7,417 nt of DNA from JBFFXF01 sp041569895 (lineage in GTDB: Bacteria; Planctomycetota; UBA8108; JACQVS01). How positions within the stretch are numbered: the stretch's first letter is position 1; each line of letters begins with the position of its first letter. The position numbers were made by a program, and so were the translations under genes. Positions 5,723-7,417 of this stretch are shown here, one piece after another. The notes below the pieces were generated by a model, which did no database searches, had not been told where the DNA came from, and saw nothing but the letters and a program-made list of their open reading frames with translations. The DNA lies in contig JBFFXF010000332.1 in the NCBI GenBank assembly GCA_041569895.1, forward strand, positions 1-7,417, written 5' to 3'.

Positions 5723-6289
5723 ATGCGTCCAGCATTCGTACTCGCCATAGCGCTCACGTGCCTCGCGTGCCTCGCGGGCTTCGGCTCTCTCGTGAGTCCC
5801 GATACCGGCGCGGGCGGCGCGCCGGCGTCCTCCGAAGACAACCCGGGGACCGGGACGTCCGCTGACCCCGAGGAGTGCGCCGTCGGGTGCTCGGTCGGCA
5901 ACCACCCGATCACGCCGCTGACGTCCGGGGAGTACCGCGATCTTCTCGAGGAGCTCGCCAGCGGCGATGAGGACGTGCGCGCTCGCGCGATCGAGACGCT
6001 GCTCTTTCACGGCGAGAACGTCCGGAAGCTGCTCGCCGAGCACGGACCGGGGCCCCTCCCGCCGCACAAGGTGAACTGGCTCCGCCGCGAGCTGTCGCGG
6101 ACGCACGTCCGGCTCTGGCTGCGCGTCGTGGACGAGACGGGAATCGCGCGTGTCTCGATCGACGCGGCGCGGTTTCCCGTCGGTCGCAAGGAGCACGTGC
6201 ACGCCGAGTCGACCGTCGATCTGCAGCCGCCGGAGATCAGCGGCACCGTGCATCGCACCGGCGTCGCGCACCTGTGGGCGCGATTGTGA
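5723..6289 (+). CDS. Exported protein of unknown function, ends at an in-frame TGA
   Basis: 188 aa as written; I do not recognise a family. Residues 1-24 are a hydrophobic export signal with two cysteines (13 and 16). The lipobox match is poor, so cleavage by signal peptidase I is at least as likely as lipidation. Residues 25-60 are a low-complexity Gly/Ala/Ser/Pro linker with C52 and C56. Residues 66-125 look helical and charged. Residues 127-188 look beta-rich (HVRLWLRVVDETGIARVSID). The TGA at 6287-6289 is followed at once by 71 sense codons in the same frame with similar character, so the native protein may be about 259 aa with one interrupted codon. The TGA would arise from CGA (Arg) by one C-to-T change. 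Readthrough or sequencing error are alternatives. Confidence 0.6.
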   Translation: MRPAFVLAIALTCLACLAGFGSLVSPDTGAGGAPASSEDNPGTGTSADPEECAVGCSVGNHPITPLTSGEYRDLLEELASGDEDVRARAIETLLFHGENVRKLLAEHGPGPLPPHKVNWLRRELSRTHVRLWLRVVDETGIARVSIDAARFPVGRKEHVHAESTVDLQPPEISGTVHRTGVAHLWARL

Positions 6290-6505
6290 GTGGAGGGGGT
6301 CCACTTCGTGGCCGGGCCGTGGTTCGCGGTCCTCGAGAGCGGCGACACGTGGCACACGCTCGACACGGTGACGATCAGCAACGGCAGCAAGAACACGCTG
6401 GCACGGGTGGAAATCAGACTCGAGCTGGAAAAGGCCCAGTCCGACGCCCACGCCGCAAGGAAGTCGAACAGAAAGGCAGATTCCGATGAGAGCGAGAGAG
6501 TCTGA
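6290..6505 (+). CDS. Same-frame continuation of the gene at 5723 (C-terminal fragment)
   Basis: 71 codons from a GTG directly after the TGA. I see no ribosome site before the GTG and no signal peptide, so independent translation is doubtful. The sequence starts beta-rich (VHFVAGPWFAVLES, then WHTLDTVTISNGS, then ARVEIRLELE) and ends in a charged Lys/Glu/Asp/Ser tail. This fits the end of an exported beta domain begun in the upstream part. Its stop overlaps the start of the DUF2330 gene by 20 nt, the usual arrangement for coupled genes, suggesting the segment was or is translated. It could equally be the remnant of a recently broken gene. Confidence 0.45.
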   Translation: MEGVHFVAGPWFAVLESGDTWHTLDTVTISNGSKNTLARVEIRLELEKAQSDAHAARKSNRKADSDESERV

Positions 6506-7417
6506 GTTTCAGAGGTCGCGGCCGATCGCGGGGATCCTCGCGATCGCGCTGCTCGCAGCGTCGCCGGTGAGCGCGGACCCGTGCGGCATGGTGCCGCCGA
6601 TCGACATCGTCGGCGTGACGCCGGTCGAGAGGATCGGCTTGCAGAAGACCTACGTCTTCTTCAAGGACGGCGTCGAGACGTTTGTCATCCGGCCCGGCTA
6701 CCGGGGCCACGTCGACAACTTCGGCATGCTGATCCCCTTTCCGACGCCGCCCGCGATCCGCAAGGTGTCCGACGACATCTTCGCGCACGTCGCCGCGGCG
6801 GTCGATCCGCCCGAGGTCGTCGTCGATCTCAGGCCGGTGCGCGAGCTGTGCTTTCCGGCTGCCACATATCGCTGGTGCCGCGACGAGTCGCCGCTCGTGC
6901 TCCACTCGGTCACCGTCCTGAGCCAGGAGGCGGTCGGCATGTACGAGGTCGCCGTCCTCGAGGCGGGAAGCGCCGCGGCGCTCGCGCGGTGGATGGACGC
7001 GAACGGGTACGTCTACCCCAAGGGCATGGACGCCGTGTGCGAGGACTACATCGCGAAGAAGTGGTGCTTCGTCGCGGTCAAGACGCGCGTCGGCAACAAG
7101 GCGGCGATCGACCCCCGGCCCGGCCTTCGCGACGTCGATCCGTCCCTGCCTTTCGGCGTCGGCTTCGACGGAAATGTGCAGGCGATGGGTTTCCGCTTCC
7201 GGTCGGACCGCCTCGTCGTTCCGATGCGCCTCTCCGCCTTCAACGCCGGCGAGCTGCGCAACGTCGTCTACGTGCTCACCGACGATCCCTGCAAGATCGA
7301 TCGCATGCCCGAGGGCTTCGTGGTGCGCCAGATCCCCGGCGAGAGCCTCTTCGCGAACCTCACGGCGCCCCTGCCGCTGCGCGTCCTCGGCGGGAAGTTC
7401 GAGGACATCCCCGACGC
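6486..7417 (+). CDS. Exported DUF2330 domain protein, 3' end beyond the window
   Basis: 310 codons visible and still open at the window edge. ATG with AAGG 9 nt upstream. Residues 1-30 are a signal peptide (basic start, GILAIALLAASPVSA, cleavage before DPCG). The family call rests on remembered DUF2330 features: DPCGMVPP at the mature N-terminus (31-38), TYVFFKDGVETFVIRPGYRG (55-74), FGMLIPFPTPP (79-89) with a following IRKVSDDIF, VGMYEVAVLEA (150-160), LARWMDANGY (166-175), YIAKKWCFVAVK (188-199) and VPMRLSAF (245-252). Cysteines at 33, 122, 131, 185, 194 and 269 could form disulfides outside the cytoplasm. Function unknown. It overlaps the preceding frame by 20 nt and is probably co-transcribed with the gene at 5723. 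Confidence 0.82.
   Translation, partial: MRARESEFQRSRPIAGILAIALLAASPVSADPCGMVPPIDIVGVTPVERIGLQKTYVFFKDGVETFVIRPGYRGHVDNFGMLIPFPTPPAIRKVSDDIFAHVAAAVDPPEVVVDLRPVRELCFPAATYRWCRDESPLVLHSVTVLSQEAVGMYEVAVLEAGSAAALARWMDANGYVYPKGMDAVCEDYIAKKWCFVAVKTRVGNKAAIDPRPGLRDVDPSLPFGVGFDGNVQAMGFRFRSDRLVVPMRLSAFNAGELRNVVYVLTDDPCKIDRMPEGFVVRQIPGESLFANLTAPLPLRVLGGKFEDIPD

Noticed and set aside
6287..6306. Selenocysteine insertion at the TGA
   Set aside because: The hairpin loop begins 5 nt after the TGA, too close for a bacterial SECIS, and nothing in the sequence resembles a redox active site.

Overview
The window is high-GC bacterial DNA with GC-rich third codon positions. It carries an assimilatory sulfate-activation operon, a pirin, several exported proteins of unknown function, and hexamer/heptamer repeat arrays between genes. 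Repeat-rich spacers and DUF2330/DUF4272 proteins suggest a large-genome environmental bacterium, for example of planctomycete, acidobacterial, myxobacterial or Eisenbacteria type. The sequence does not fix the phylum, and I saw no plasmid, phage or transposase signature.

Layout. Positions 1-219 hold a composite of four tandem-repeat blocks (called A, B, C and D here), directly downstream of a minus-strand gene for an exported DUF4272 protein (251-1186). A 243-bp divergent spacer (1187-1429) separates that gene from the plus-strand pair cysD (1430-2350) and cysNC (2352-4259). These genes are 1 nt apart and encode ATP sulfurylase plus a fused APS-kinase-like domain. From 4260 to 4694 there is no gene. 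The stretch contains a hairpin that may end the cys operon and a second composite with blocks B, C and D in the same order. It lies just downstream of a minus-strand pirin gene (4695-5414). The 308-bp spacer 5415-5722 contains hexamer arrays with strong G-quadruplex character. On the plus strand, an exported protein reads 5723-6289, stops at TGA, and continues in the same frame to 6505. That end overlaps the start of an exported DUF2330 protein that runs off the window (6486-7417).

How the genes work together. CysD and CysN form ATP sulfurylase, which makes APS from sulfate and ATP using GTP hydrolysis. The C-terminal CysC-like domain should phosphorylate APS to PAPS, but it has lost hallmark substrate-site residues. 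CysD carries a Cys-Cys and a Cys-x-x-Cys pair resembling the iron-sulfur ligands of APS reductase, which I would not expect in a standard CysD. The last two genes look like a translationally coupled pair of exported proteins. No functional link between the four gene groups is evident.

Most worth checking: the cysteine-bearing CysD with its degenerate CysC partner; the two composite repeats, which share a near-identical B-to-C junction and sit at the same place after minus-strand genes; and the in-frame TGA at 6287-6289.
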